In this document: piece after piece, positions 37,901 through 49,100 of the stretch
How positions within the stretch are numbered: the stretch's first letter is position 1
Layout of the letters: each line of letters starts with the position of its first letter
Source of the DNA: Acanthaster planci
Lineage: Eukaryota; Echinodermata; Asteroidea; Valvatida; Acanthasteridae
Direction of reading: 5' to 3'
Assembly (NCBI RefSeq): GCF_001949145.1
Contig: NW_019091505.1
Coordinates: forward strand, 318,059 to 382,058
DNA length: 64,000 nucleotides
Notes under the pieces: generated by a model
What the model saw: only the letters and a program-made list of their open reading frames with translations
The model's database searches: none
Told to the model about the DNA's origin: nothing
Program-made: the position numbers and the translations under genes

Positions 37901-39699
37901 ATCCGCGGAAAATCGAGCTAAATTTTGTATGGAGAGTCAATGGGGCTGGAAAATACGTAAATTGACATTGGAATGGGCATCTTTACCAGTTGTATAGCTG
38001 TTGCTGCTGCAATTAATTGATTGGATTGCCACTCTTTTGAGTCAGGCTGGCATGATTATTATTGAAGTCGAACATTTTTGTCTATCTGTGTTTCAGCCAA
38101 TTTAGTGGCCATACGAGGTCCACTAAATAAAATGAAGTCCAGTAACCCCAAATATGTACGTCCTTTTCCCTGTTACTGACAGCTGAAACTATTTCGTTGT
38201 CTGTGCTGGTATCCCGTTCTCCTTCCTCGCTTCAATTAAGCCTTCAGTGAGTTAATCGTCACGTGATTGCGCTAAAGTGTCCTAGGCTCAGAGAAACAAA
38301 ATCGAAGGGGGGGGGAACAATGGCTGCAGTGCAAGGACTTGTCATCCCTCAGGGTTACAATGTTATCAATCTTAGTTAATTTTCTGTATTTGTCGGTGAC
38401 TTCTTTTCTCTTCGTTTTGGCAGTAATACAGGCATATCGGGTTGTAGGTCGTTTTAAAGTGTAAACTGTTTATTTTTGCATGACCGGAAGTATAGCAAGA
38501 ATCTTGAAACAATAAAGGAAAACTTTGAGTATGAATAGACAATTAATGTACATTGATTTATGAAATTACATAGTTCGTCAATTTTGTCGAATTTGGGCCC
38601 ATATCTGTAACAGTCCAAAATCAAGCTAATTTCACTATGATTTTACATACTGCACCCTATTCTATTTTCTGATACTTTTTGGTCGCTGAGAAAGGTAAAT
38701 AAATCATTAATGTATTCGTTTGCCGGTTATAATTATGGAGATCCAGGGCTTGTTTGTCTCACACGAATCCGGATCTCGATCAGTGATCCCAATACTGGTT
38801 CGCTCCATCCATTTGGCGGATTTGGGTGTCGGTGAAACATCAACGACGGATCACTGGTCGAGATAAAGTCAAGAACTTTCCGCTTTGATCGTTTCTCTAC
38901 AACTAATTAAATAAATCTGGACCCAAATTAGAAATGACAACTCATATTCACTGTTTAACTCACTTTAAAAGTAACATTTGGTAGCGTTTAGTTCCCCCCT
39001 TTTCCTTTGCGATATCGCGGAATTCGGTATTGATTTCCTCCGGCTCCGCACCGCGGAGATCACACGGTTGCCCGTTCCTACATAGTGCGCAGACGTCTCA
39101 CGGATTATGAATAAATCAATAGGGACGGGGACCACTCCAAAATCACAGTGGCATGGTGCGTGTAGGTCCTACATATATCGTTATGCCAAAGATGGGCTAC
39201 CTGTAGATGTATGGTAAATGTAGGCATACTGTCTTGTACATATGAACTTGTACAGTCACGAACAGGTTTTGTACACGATATTTAGAAAGCAGAATTTGAC
39301 TTTCAGAAAGCAGACAATTCTTGACTTAAGATCGAGATTCCTATCCATGTGAAACAAACGGGTCCGCTATCACGCAATCCTTTCGTTTATACGGGCACCC
39401 TCTTGCACAAGGTGGTCTGGATGCCTTGAATAGAAAAATCTCACTATCTGTCGGTTTTGTGTACAGCGTCTATCTGTACTGTCCGCGAACCCAGGCAAAA
39501 TTTCAAATTGCGCAAAGGGAGAGGTCGAGATGTCTGACTATAGCTCTGTCCGGTCTGATCCGAGTCAGACCATGATGAGTCAATGGCTTAAAAAAAAGCC
39601 CAAGTACATGTACGCCTGCACAATTCTAAACGCATAACAAAAGTTAACATCACAGAGATTCGACATAAAAACTTTGGACTCCAGCTTTTCTGTCAGATA

Positions 39700-40665
39700 C
39701 AACAATGACCTTTACATGGCAATTTCAGCAAAGCGGCTCTCGGCTACTTCATTGCCAGTGAACTTTGCCTTAGAAACCTGCTTGAACATTGGTGTTGGAT
39801 CCACATGTAATTTTTCAAAAGAAAAAAAGCAGCAACTTGCGTGCGAAGAGCAACAATGGTGTTTACATGACAAATGAAGCGGGGCTGCTTTCAAACAGTT
39901 TCTCCATTGTGAGTGAACTTTGCATGCCCCCAAAACTTGATCATTCTGCTTGAGCATTGCTGTTGGATCCACATTACATGTATATACCCATACGTGCTTG
40001 ACTTTAAAAAATGACACAATTGTGACGTCACAAACTTGAACACAAACCGTATCTACTTAAAATGAAGGTTTATAATTTACTCTGTCACTTGATGTAAAGA
40101 ACATGGGATCGCACTATTGATTTTGTATTGATTTTCCAAGATTTAAAAATGACAATTGAATCATTTGTACTTTGATTCCCGATGACGTCACCATGACGTC
40201 ATTATTATAAGACCATCTTTGCATCTAAAGTTTGGATATGTGTCGCTTTGATGAAGATTCAGTACTTGCTAAACGACCAAGAAAGCCTCTTGAATCTGTA
40301 TAAAACCAGTGGAAAAAAGAATTATTTAAAAATCATAACGTCATTGTTTTAGGACCATCTCTGTGTTAAATTCTTTCTTTGAAACTTCTGTGATGATCCA
40401 TGATTATCAAGTGACCAAACAGGCCTTTTGAAAAGTGTGTACAAAGTAAGTGGGAAAAAAATCTTCCAATTTCTTTTTTCAGCAATTGAACCGCAGAAAC
40501 CCCCCCCCCAAAAAAAACTGGCGCCAAATATTCTGTGCAAGGCCAACAATGGGGTTTACAGAGCGTATGAAGTGGAATGGCTTGCAATCAGTGACTTCAT
40601 TGTCAGTGACCGTTGTCACAGAAACCTACCTTTTCACCGTGTCTGGAATTGGTGCCGCATATCCA
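39700..40665. repeat. Degenerate repeated unit, three diverged copies
   Basis: Three segments share the order TTCATTG[C/T]CAGTGA, then a ggAACTTTGC-like stretch, then GAAACCTGC-like and GTTGGATCCACAT-like stretches: about 39745-39812, about 39900-39975 and about 40595-40665. The first two lie about 155 bp apart, and the match GTTGGATCCACAT is exact between them. A related AACAATGG[T/G]GTTTACA sits beside copies one and three. It is probably an old tandem repeat. No coding frame is preserved. Confidence 0.45.
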
Positions 40666-40970
40666 ACAGGAAGAAAGGAGGGGCAAACAATCCTAATCAT
40701 AACGGGAGCAACATTTTACAACTATGGCAATTGATATACATGTACAAGAGGCACAGTCTCAAATTTCTGTAGGAAAAAAAAGAGTCATCGCACAGACAGT
40801 TTTTTGTACGGTATGCTTGGTGAAACATTTATGGCTAAGTTTTACGGACTTATTGCCGATCATTGTCATGGCAGTTGTTGGTATTCAGGCCGTTGGAAAA
40901 CTAAAATATGAATCAGTATCTAACTAAATTAAATTAGCCATCTATTAACATTTGACCATCAACAGTTTGG

Positions 40971-41701
40971 TTGGGACAAGTCTTGGCCCAAGACGTCGGT
41001 GGTCGAAAACGAATCGCCGCTTGTGCGCGAATTTTTGTAATAGGGACGCGCTCTAGCGCACCAGTAGACTAACCTGACCAGCTCGCACTAACATGTTGGG
41101 AATTTTGTAGCACTGGCTTATTGTTTTTCCTCCAGCTGTTCCAGGGAAACAATCACCAACTAGCTTCATTTGAGCCATTAATGAATTATGCATTTACGTT
41201 CATGACCGAGAACTAAAAATAAAAATGGTCGCTTCAGCACTGCCAATTCGGTCAGTATCGCCCTCCTGGATTTTTTAAGGTAAATGTTAAAGAAATAGCT
41301 CAATATGGAAATTTGTGGTAAAAAAACATCTATTGAAGTATCTTAAAGGCATGTTACAATCAACTTAGCGCAGCTATTTATGCGGAAATTTTGGACCTCG
41401 AGATTGGGATGCCATTATTTTTTGTTTTCAATTCTCGGTCGAGTGACGTCATGAACCTAGATATGCATAATTCATTATAAGGCTCAAACGAAGCTAGCTG
41501 TTGATTGGTTCTCCAGGAAAAGCTGGGGGAAAAAACAAAGAAAAACATAAGCTAGTACTACAAAAAGACGTTACTAGTGTGAGCTGGTCAGGTTAGTCTG
41601 CTGCTGCGCTAGAGGGCGTCCCAATTTACAAAACAAAAAATCGCGTGCAAGTGGCGATCCGCATTCGAACACTGACGTCTTAGCCAAGACTAAGTTGGGA
41701 C
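40971..41701. mobile_element. Fold-back element with about 240-bp inverted arms
   Basis: The left arm, 40971-41210, and right arm, 41434-41701, are inverted copies. Matching landmarks are AGTCTTGGC with AGACGTC at the outer ends, GACTAACCTGACCAGCTC in mid-arm, and ATGAATTATGCAT near the inner ends. The arms differ by scattered substitutions and small indels, so the insertion is not recent. No transposase frame is present. Each arm carries a variant of GCGCTAGAGGGCGTCCC, which resembles part of a CTCF-type site. Confidence 0.85.
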
Positions 41702-41807
41702 TAGAAGTCCAGAGAATGGTAGAATTAAAATGACGTCATCATAACGCTTTGTTATTTAAATATTGAGTAGGGGCCTATCTTTTTCGCGACATCGTATTGC
41801 TACAATA

Positions 41808-41975
41808 CGGGCGATTCACTATTAAGCGTCTTCAAGAGCTTGAAATGCGTTGACCAATCACAACGCGCGAAATCTGTCGATCCAATGTGCGTTTGGAAAG
41901 GGTCGACAGATTTCGCGCATTGTGATTGGCCAACGGGTTGCAAACTGTTGGAGGTGCGCTATAGTGAATCGCCCG
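41808..41975. mobile_element. 168-bp hairpin MITE with TA target duplication, copy 1
   Basis: The element starts CGGGCGATTCACTAT and ends ATAGTGAATCGCCCG, and is flanked on each side by TA. Its inner arms, CCAATCACAACGCGCGAAAT and ATTTCGCGCATTGTGATTGG, pair across a loop of about 30 bp, so the whole element folds into one hairpin. TA flanks are typical of Tc1/mariner-driven MITEs. A second copy of the same family lies in the SLC6 gene at about 51751-51891. Confidence 0.85.
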
Positions 41976-44900
41976 TACTACACGTCTGGTAGATTGAAAT
42001 TAGAACACAAGTTCATAGGCAGAGATGTGTTGCATTTAGCATAAACAATTATTATGATTTATGTTGATTAAGCCCGGTGTCACGTAGTACTCTGACGTTA
42101 AAAATGGCTTTTGTTGTGCCAATATTTCCTAAACCCGGTTAGATTGCAAGAAATCCCTTTAATGAGCAGGGATGTATTGGTTGGTTATATATTATATTTA
42201 ATGGAGGTAACATTTTAAAAATTTTGCCGTGATTTCATGTTTAAACTACTTTAAAGATCTTCCCATTTATCTTGACTATAGCGTGCAAATGATCAGACAT
42301 GACAGGTGCAGTTGGCCTTTAAAAAGAGCATCTCTCCCACGACCAAGCATACTGTCAATTTACTTTGAAGTAATTTACCTCTTTGACAATGTAGCGCTTT
42401 GCAAGCATGAAACTTCGTCGACCAGTGAAGTTAGTGCACTTTCTCGTCAGTTTACACGTCGGTGGATGTTCAAAATCCATTTTCGTTTGACCAATCATTA
42501 TGCCCGGGTATAGCGGAAATCAAAGTTAAAAAAACGGGGAGTTGTACAACTAGAAATCGTAGTTTTTGTTGGCGAAAATCCTCTCACTGTGCAGCTTGAA
42601 AAAGTAGCTGTAAAAAAATGATTGGCCAAGCAGGCATAAAACGGTGTGGTTTGGGAGGTGATAGTGAGAACGTAACATTTTGCGATAAGAAATTCCGTTT
42701 TCCCAAATATAATTTTAACTTCCAACTGACCCAGTTTCTCGGTTGCAACGAATTTATAGCTTACACGCATAATTATTGTATTATTCTCGAGGCTGTATAG
42801 TGGCTACCTCGCAGACACTTAAGACTTCTGTCGCTTTGAAATGGGATCCTTGTGGTGGGGTCTAGGGTAGAAGTATTACAGTCTACGGCGCCCTGCCTAC
42901 CCAAACAATCACTACATATGCAGATTTCCCATGCGCCTATTTATTAGTCCCTGAAGATTCGGTCATCCGTGGTGCACCCTGACCTCCCACAATGCAATGC
43001 AGTCTCGCCGCCATGACCGTCCTTCTTTTCAGCGCCGTAACGTAGCAGACGTGTCTCTGGGCATCTTCATTCATTTTCATTCATTATTTCTCAGGGAATC
43101 CAAACACAGCGTACAAAACCAAAAGAAACAACAGACTTACACTACGTTTGCTAACACCCCTGAAGGATAACTTAAATCAAACTCATTACTGTCGAGAGGG
43201 TCTCCTAAAATGTCAACAAATACGAAAATACTAAAATCACCGGGCCTACAAAGATTCGTACAGACAAAACTCTCAACTGAAGCAAGGGGGGTGGGCTGAT
43301 ACCATATGACACCACAGTGGCCATGTGGTCATCTCTAGTGCGTGCATTGATGTACAATCGAACATCAGAACGGCATTTATGGATTTTTCAGTGAATACAT
43401 TTTAGCCCGTGTAAAAATTCACAATCCACTTTAATTTTTAACACCACGAAAAAGTGGGTGATGATTCAATAGCCCACCTCCAAGGGTGAAAAAATGGTGG
43501 GGATATACCCCCAACCCCGGAATTTTACGCCCATTGTCTTAGGTATATTTAATGATGTGACTTCAAGTTGAAAAACTTTCTCTTCGATTTCCTATCACCC
43601 GTACAGGTGTGGATTGTTAGGTGTACGGCGCCTCAACCTGCGCGCAAAAACTTGAAGTTGACTGTCGTCAGAAAACAGGTGTTTGATTTCTCAAGTTTTT
43701 CAGAATTTTCATTCAAAAATTCTGGATTTTGAAAAATCACTTCGTCTTTTCTATATTTTTGCACTTTGTCCAAACGCCCCAAGTTCAATATTTCCGTAAA
43801 TCATAGGTAGAGCGAATGCATACAGTTAAAGTCCTGAAAAGTTACAGTTTTTATTGTTGGGCGACTTCAAGTTGTCATTTTGTCTTTAAGTTCCCTAGTG
43901 TACACATTTTGTAATCCATCTGTGTCGAAGTGATGGAATACAGAGACTCCAACTCTCTTCGTTAAAAACTCCGACAGCCCAAATTTTCTATGTTATGATA
44001 CAATAAATAGCTCGTCCAACAAAAATGCATTTATTAAACAAAAGTATCATATTCACACAAAGGGAATTACCACCTCAACGGCCCATTTCTCTACATCCTG
44101 CAAGAAAACACCGAGCAGCCTGAACATGTCAAAACACTGTCATTTTGATTTACTGATGAACTTGGGTCAAGTTCATTGAAATTATGACTAGACGGTGTCA
44201 TGGGGATAGACACACGCTGCAGGTCACCTGTTAATCGCTTGGGTCAATATTTCGTTGTATTAACCTACACCCACTGGAATTCTGAGAATAGGGCCTAGGC
44301 CTATGCACGGCCGGGATTGTCAACAACCGTCGTTTTAACTGAAGAAGTCACTCAGTGTTTTAGGTTCAGGGAACGATACGAACTTATGAAACACATACAC
44401 ACAGTTTTGTCATCTGTTAGAGTTTACTATCCGGTACATTCAAGTTGCAGTATCGTTTGAGGGTGAATTTATGTCCAACGGACTTTACACCTTAAACTCT
44501 TCAATTGTTTGTGTTAGCTAACAAGCAAAGTGTTCCACACAAGAAAGAATCGGAAAGATTGGATCTTGATTGCTAAAGGGAGTTCCCCTGTTTATATCAC
44601 CTATTTCCCCAAGTTCATGGGTGATGGCAGTCGGGTAGATATAAAACTGTTCTGCATCCATTCATTTTACACTTCAATAAGTTGTTGAATTTTATCGTCC
44701 GTCGGTTATTATTATTGAATCTTTCCCTTAACGTGAGTGATTAATTTTTTTCAATCTGACCAGTGTAGTAACTAAAGTCTGAGCATGCACGTGCTAATTA
44801 TAATTGGCACAAGTGTACTCCCGAAATCTTAATGTCCTAATAGACTTTTCATGACAAATTGAAACGGTATTTTTGTGCGAATTAGCATACTTAAAGCTGC

Positions 44901-45170
44901 AAATTAAAGTTTCCTGAGATTAGACACAGTCTAGAATGGTCGTGTGTGTAAGCAGTTACCTTGACCGAAGTATAGTCTCCACACCCACAGTGTACGTTGT
45001 ATTGTACTCATGGCTATGTCCGGTTTCCATGAAACGGCCACTGAACGCCGGTACAGCAGCACCGTGACTGCAGTCAAAACTTGAGTTGACGTCATTGACA
45101 GGACCTTGTTTTTTCTTAAGGTGGCGCACAGTCCCATAATCCCAAAGTTCAATCAAGGGCAAACTGGGGC

Positions 45171-45259
45171 AAATATATAAAGCCAGGTTACTTTCGAGCA
45201 TTTCATAAATGAGATAGCTCTACCTGAAGAGACGTTCGTTGTGGTTTCTGTAAAGAAGG
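45171..45259 (+). promoter_or_regulatory. TATA box and candidate 5' untranslated exon upstream of the SLC6 gene
   Basis: TATATAAAG at 45174-45182 is a near-perfect TATA box. About 75 bases downstream, AAG|GTAAAT at 45259/45260 could be a splice donor, giving an untranslated exon of roughly 45205-45259. The next recognised coding exon on this strand is the SLC6 start at 46185, so this is a plausible distal promoter of that gene. This is inference from spacing and motif only. Confidence 0.35.
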
Positions 45260-45874
45260 TAAATTCATGCCTTGTTTCTTTTGTGGAAAATAGTTGAAGT
45301 TTTAATTTGGTTAATTATATCCGAAGAACACAACAAGCATAAAAATCAACACGTTTGGCCTGAAAGTTCACGTTTTGCTTTGGTGACGAGTTCTGTTCTT
45401 CACCTGAGTATGACAAGTGAACAAGTATTCTCGGAGGAAAACTTTCTCGCATAAATGTGTCTACCGTGGCTATCTGTCAATAACCGACTGAGTTAAAATT
45501 TATTTCGCTTGGCAGTTTTAATTGTGCCCGAAAATGAGACAATGAAGGTACCATGTTGGATGCCATTATACCTTTTATGATATTCAATAAATATTTGGGG
45601 ATTTTTCCTTCTTGTTTTCGTCAAAGGTTTTGCATCTTGTTTGTATATGCAAGGAGTTTACTATCAAAGATGTTTGGTATATGCACAGCGCGGCTCTTAT
45701 ACGCCTGAATTGGTTTGTTTAAAAGATTTGGGCTTCTATTTTGGACATTCTCAGCAGCAACGGTCGTCAACAGTGCGCTTTGTCCACTGTGACTTAAGCA
45801 TAAACCAGGGTTACATATAGTGGAGTAAGATTTCTATTGGACGAGGCGCCTACATGTTATATAATAACCAGTTC

Positions 45875-45978
45875 TTTATATATACTTTCTTGTAGTCTGC
45901 ATTGTGGACGAGTTCACCGTCTTTGGACCACGTGAAGTTGATTACGTCATCAAAGTTCTCATCTTCTCATTGCTTTAG
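45875..45978 (+). promoter_or_regulatory. Alternative promoter and 5' untranslated exon of the SLC6 gene
   Basis: A TATA-like TTTATATATA at 45875-45884 lies upstream of a stretch ending in a strong donor, TTTAG|GTAAGT (45978/45979). The acceptor that matches it is TCTTAG|AGG at 46172/46173, 12 bases before the SLC6 ATG. The exon would run from about 45905 to 45978. It could be either a second promoter or a downstream untranslated exon of the 45.2-kb promoter. Confidence 0.4.
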
Positions 45979-46184
45979 GTAAGTTATGAGTGTCATGACG
46001 AGTTAATTTGTTGTTGCGGTCTATGTAGAAAGCAGACTTCATACGCTTTCCACTGGGAAAGTCGAGAAACCTTTCAAATAAAGGATTTTACAAACCAAAA
46101 TTGACAAATTATACACTTATCCAACTTAGTGATTTAGAATTCAAAATTCGTAAATATCTGTTGTCTTCTTAGAGGAAGGACATC

Positions 46185-49100
46185 ATGCCTGCAGGAGACA
46201 AAGATTTGGAGGCTGCATCATCAACAAACAAGGCATTCACGGTAAGTCTTTGCCAAAGGATAGTCCTCAGGCCTTGGGTTGAAGTATTTCACTCGCCATT
46301 CTGTGCCAAGAGAAGGACAGGTGTCAAAATGCTTTTACTTCAGCAGATCAGTTTCCACTTGACTTGCGGCAGTTTGATTTGAGTCAACTACTGTTCAGAC
46401 TTCATGTCAACAAGCCACCCCCCACAGGATGCCACTAATTTTCCCTGCAGTGACCTTATAAGCATGGCATGTCCTGAACAGTCACATTTAGAAGTGAAAA
46501 TGTTGAAGTACTCACTCAGAAATTAACATTTTCAGACCAATCTCGTAGGGATTGGGCGCAAGCGATCAAGCGGCATCCGTGTATGGGTTTCTTTCCTCTC
46601 GAACTTCATTTCAAAACAAATGTGTTCGACTCTTTCAGAAAGGAGACATTTTGACGAAAATACATGTAACAATGCCGAGGAAAATACAGAAGAAGTTTTG
46701 TTTGCACTTGAGACACGCTTGCGGAAACCAATAATTACATTAATCCCTGTCATCCAATTACCAATCGGACTGGAAACTACTGTGTCATGTTATCCGTCAC
46801 CGAATAAAATGCGAATCCAAATGAATCACTGCGTAGTGTATAAAACTATTTGAGGCTGTATTATCTTCAACAGGACACGAGATCTTACGAACTACATTTT
46901 GTAGGTCGTTCCGCTCATAGTTGTTTCAGAAAGCCTACATTCTTATTCGTGTAAGAGGTGCAGTTTCGTTTAGACATTCAAAATGATTCTCCAAAACGGC
47001 ATTCAAATTAGACATTGCGCCATTTTAGTGGCGTAACATTTCAGTATGCAACACTGATGTTATAAAAATTCCGCCTGTTTATTCGTGCCCTCTTGCACAT
47101 TCAAAATGATTAAATGCGTATGAAATGGACGAAAAGCAAAAGTAATGATTAAATCTGGGTGTACTTTTCATCTTTACTTTATTGTTTACTTTCTTCGTTG
47201 CTCTGTATTGCCTTTGACGTATTATGTACCAACCTCCTCAAATTCTAACAAAAGGCAAATCACATAATATACTGCATTAACATTATATTACAGAAAATAT
47301 TATGCATATTTTGTCGTGAAGATATACGAATATATGTCTCGGATTTCGGTCCGGTGCGAAATGTAATTTCTGTTTTTGTTCCATGGCTTGGTCAAATTTG
47401 AGTGTTCCAGCATGTAATGTCAATTTATATTAAAATACATTCAGATATGTGGTATGTTTTCGATGACACGCGCCGCCGAAAAACTATCCGGAATGTTTGT
47501 CCTAGTCAGTGAACAGCGAACAGCAATCTTAATCTACATTCATGGTTGTGCTGAAAATAATTGCCTTTGTAACAAATTTGGATGATAGTTTGTTTAAAAT
47601 GCATAGGAAACCCTGTTGTACCGTCATTTCATTTTCTGAGAACCATTTCTAATCCTTTTTCAAATTGAAAAATAGTAGCTACCGGCATACAGGCTTCGAT
47701 TACAGCCTCAGTTTCTGAATATTTTGTTGTTTTGACTGATTTCCTTCTTAGCTTGATGGCGGGGCCGTAGTCAGTGCTGATGATATCCCTTTCCAGGACT
47801 CTAAGCACAGTGCACCCGCGGAGGGTGAAACAGGAAGAGGCAACTGGAGTAACAAAGTGGACTTCATGCTGTCTTGTATCGGCTTTGCTGTGGGTCTAGG
47901 AAATGTCTGGCGATTCCCCTATCTTTGCTACACCAACGGAGGAGGTAAGATGGAAGAATTTCTTCTGAAACATCAGAGGAAATAACACGCGGAATGTTGT
48001 AAGCCTGCCAAATGTTGACGGATTCCCAAACCCTTTATGAAAAATTGTCATTCCGTTATCACAGTAGGCCTAAATAAAATGATATTGAATTCTATGTAAT
48101 CCGATAGTGTGGGCCAAATAACAGCAAAACAGCTCGACATTTCATAGTGGGAGACTTTGTTTTGAACTGTGGCGAATGATAGCGTGGTGTGTCGAACCGG
48201 ATATTACAAATGTCAATGTCAAAGACCACCAGGGCTATGACTGCCGAGCACGATATAGGATCTGGTAGGTGCTGCCGAAGGGAGAAACCCAGAAAGATTT
48301 AAGGCTTTTGGGTTGGCTCAAAACGTTAAACTCCTGTATACTGGAGGTTTGGCGAGCTTCCGGATATAAAGGTGAAGGGGGTATCCCTGATGCATGTGAT
48401 GAAGGGATCAAGCCGATCCCGATCCGAGTTGCTTCTGCGTTGCTAGGGGAAGGTCAAGTACTTGTTTGTTGATGGGTGGATCTAAAACACATTAAAGAAT
48501 GAGAGGCAACGAATATCACTGCTTCAGGTGCTAAGAATGTGACCGTTACTTTATAGATTACAATTGGTGTGAGTCCTTGCCGATGTAGTTTCTCCCCCCT
48601 CATATTTAATGCATCAGACTTGGTCTTGTTAACCTGACAGGTGCCTTTCTGGTCCCGTACGTCATCATGCTTTTGGTAGCCGGTCTACCTATGTTTGTCA
48701 TGGAGTTAGGTTTCGGTCAGTTTGCTAGTAGAGGTTGCATCACCATCTGGACCATCTCTCCAATCTTCAAAGGTAAAATCTAAGATACATGTATCCAGAT
48801 TCAACTCTCATCCATCAATCCGTCCCAGCCAACTCACAAGAAATGAGTGATCAGCAGGCTCATAGTTCTTTGTATTTCTCCTGCAGGTTTGGGTTATGGC
48901 ATGTGTATCGTCACGGCATTAGTGGCCATCTACTATAATGTGGTGATTTGCTACACACTCTTCTTCCTCTTCGCATCTTTCACCCGAGTCCTACCTTGGA
49001 GCGATTGCAATCGAGAGTGGAATACAGAGAACTGCGTAGTTAGCAAAGCCAATGGCACCAACGAAACCACTGTATATCTCAATACTTCCACTAGACCATC

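Larger units (their letters stand above)
34369..45170. other. 10.8-kb intergenic region downstream of gene C
   Basis: No coding exon was recognised. Near gene C, AATAAA at 34899-34904 and at 34978-34983 are possible polyadenylation signals, implying a 3' UTR of about 0.5-0.6 kb. Further along are a degenerate repeated unit (39700-40665), a fold-back element (40971-41701) and a 168-bp hairpin MITE (41808-41975). A short CpG-containing stretch with CCCACAATGCAATGC and GCCGCCATGACC lies near 42985-43025. Open frames here (for example 36030-36377, 40428-40772 and 42229-42513) lack domain or splice support. Confidence 0.5.

Noticed and set aside
40428-40772. 114-codon plus-strand frame with a C-run
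   Set aside because: Overlaps the degenerate repeat and another frame in the same direction; no domain or splice support.
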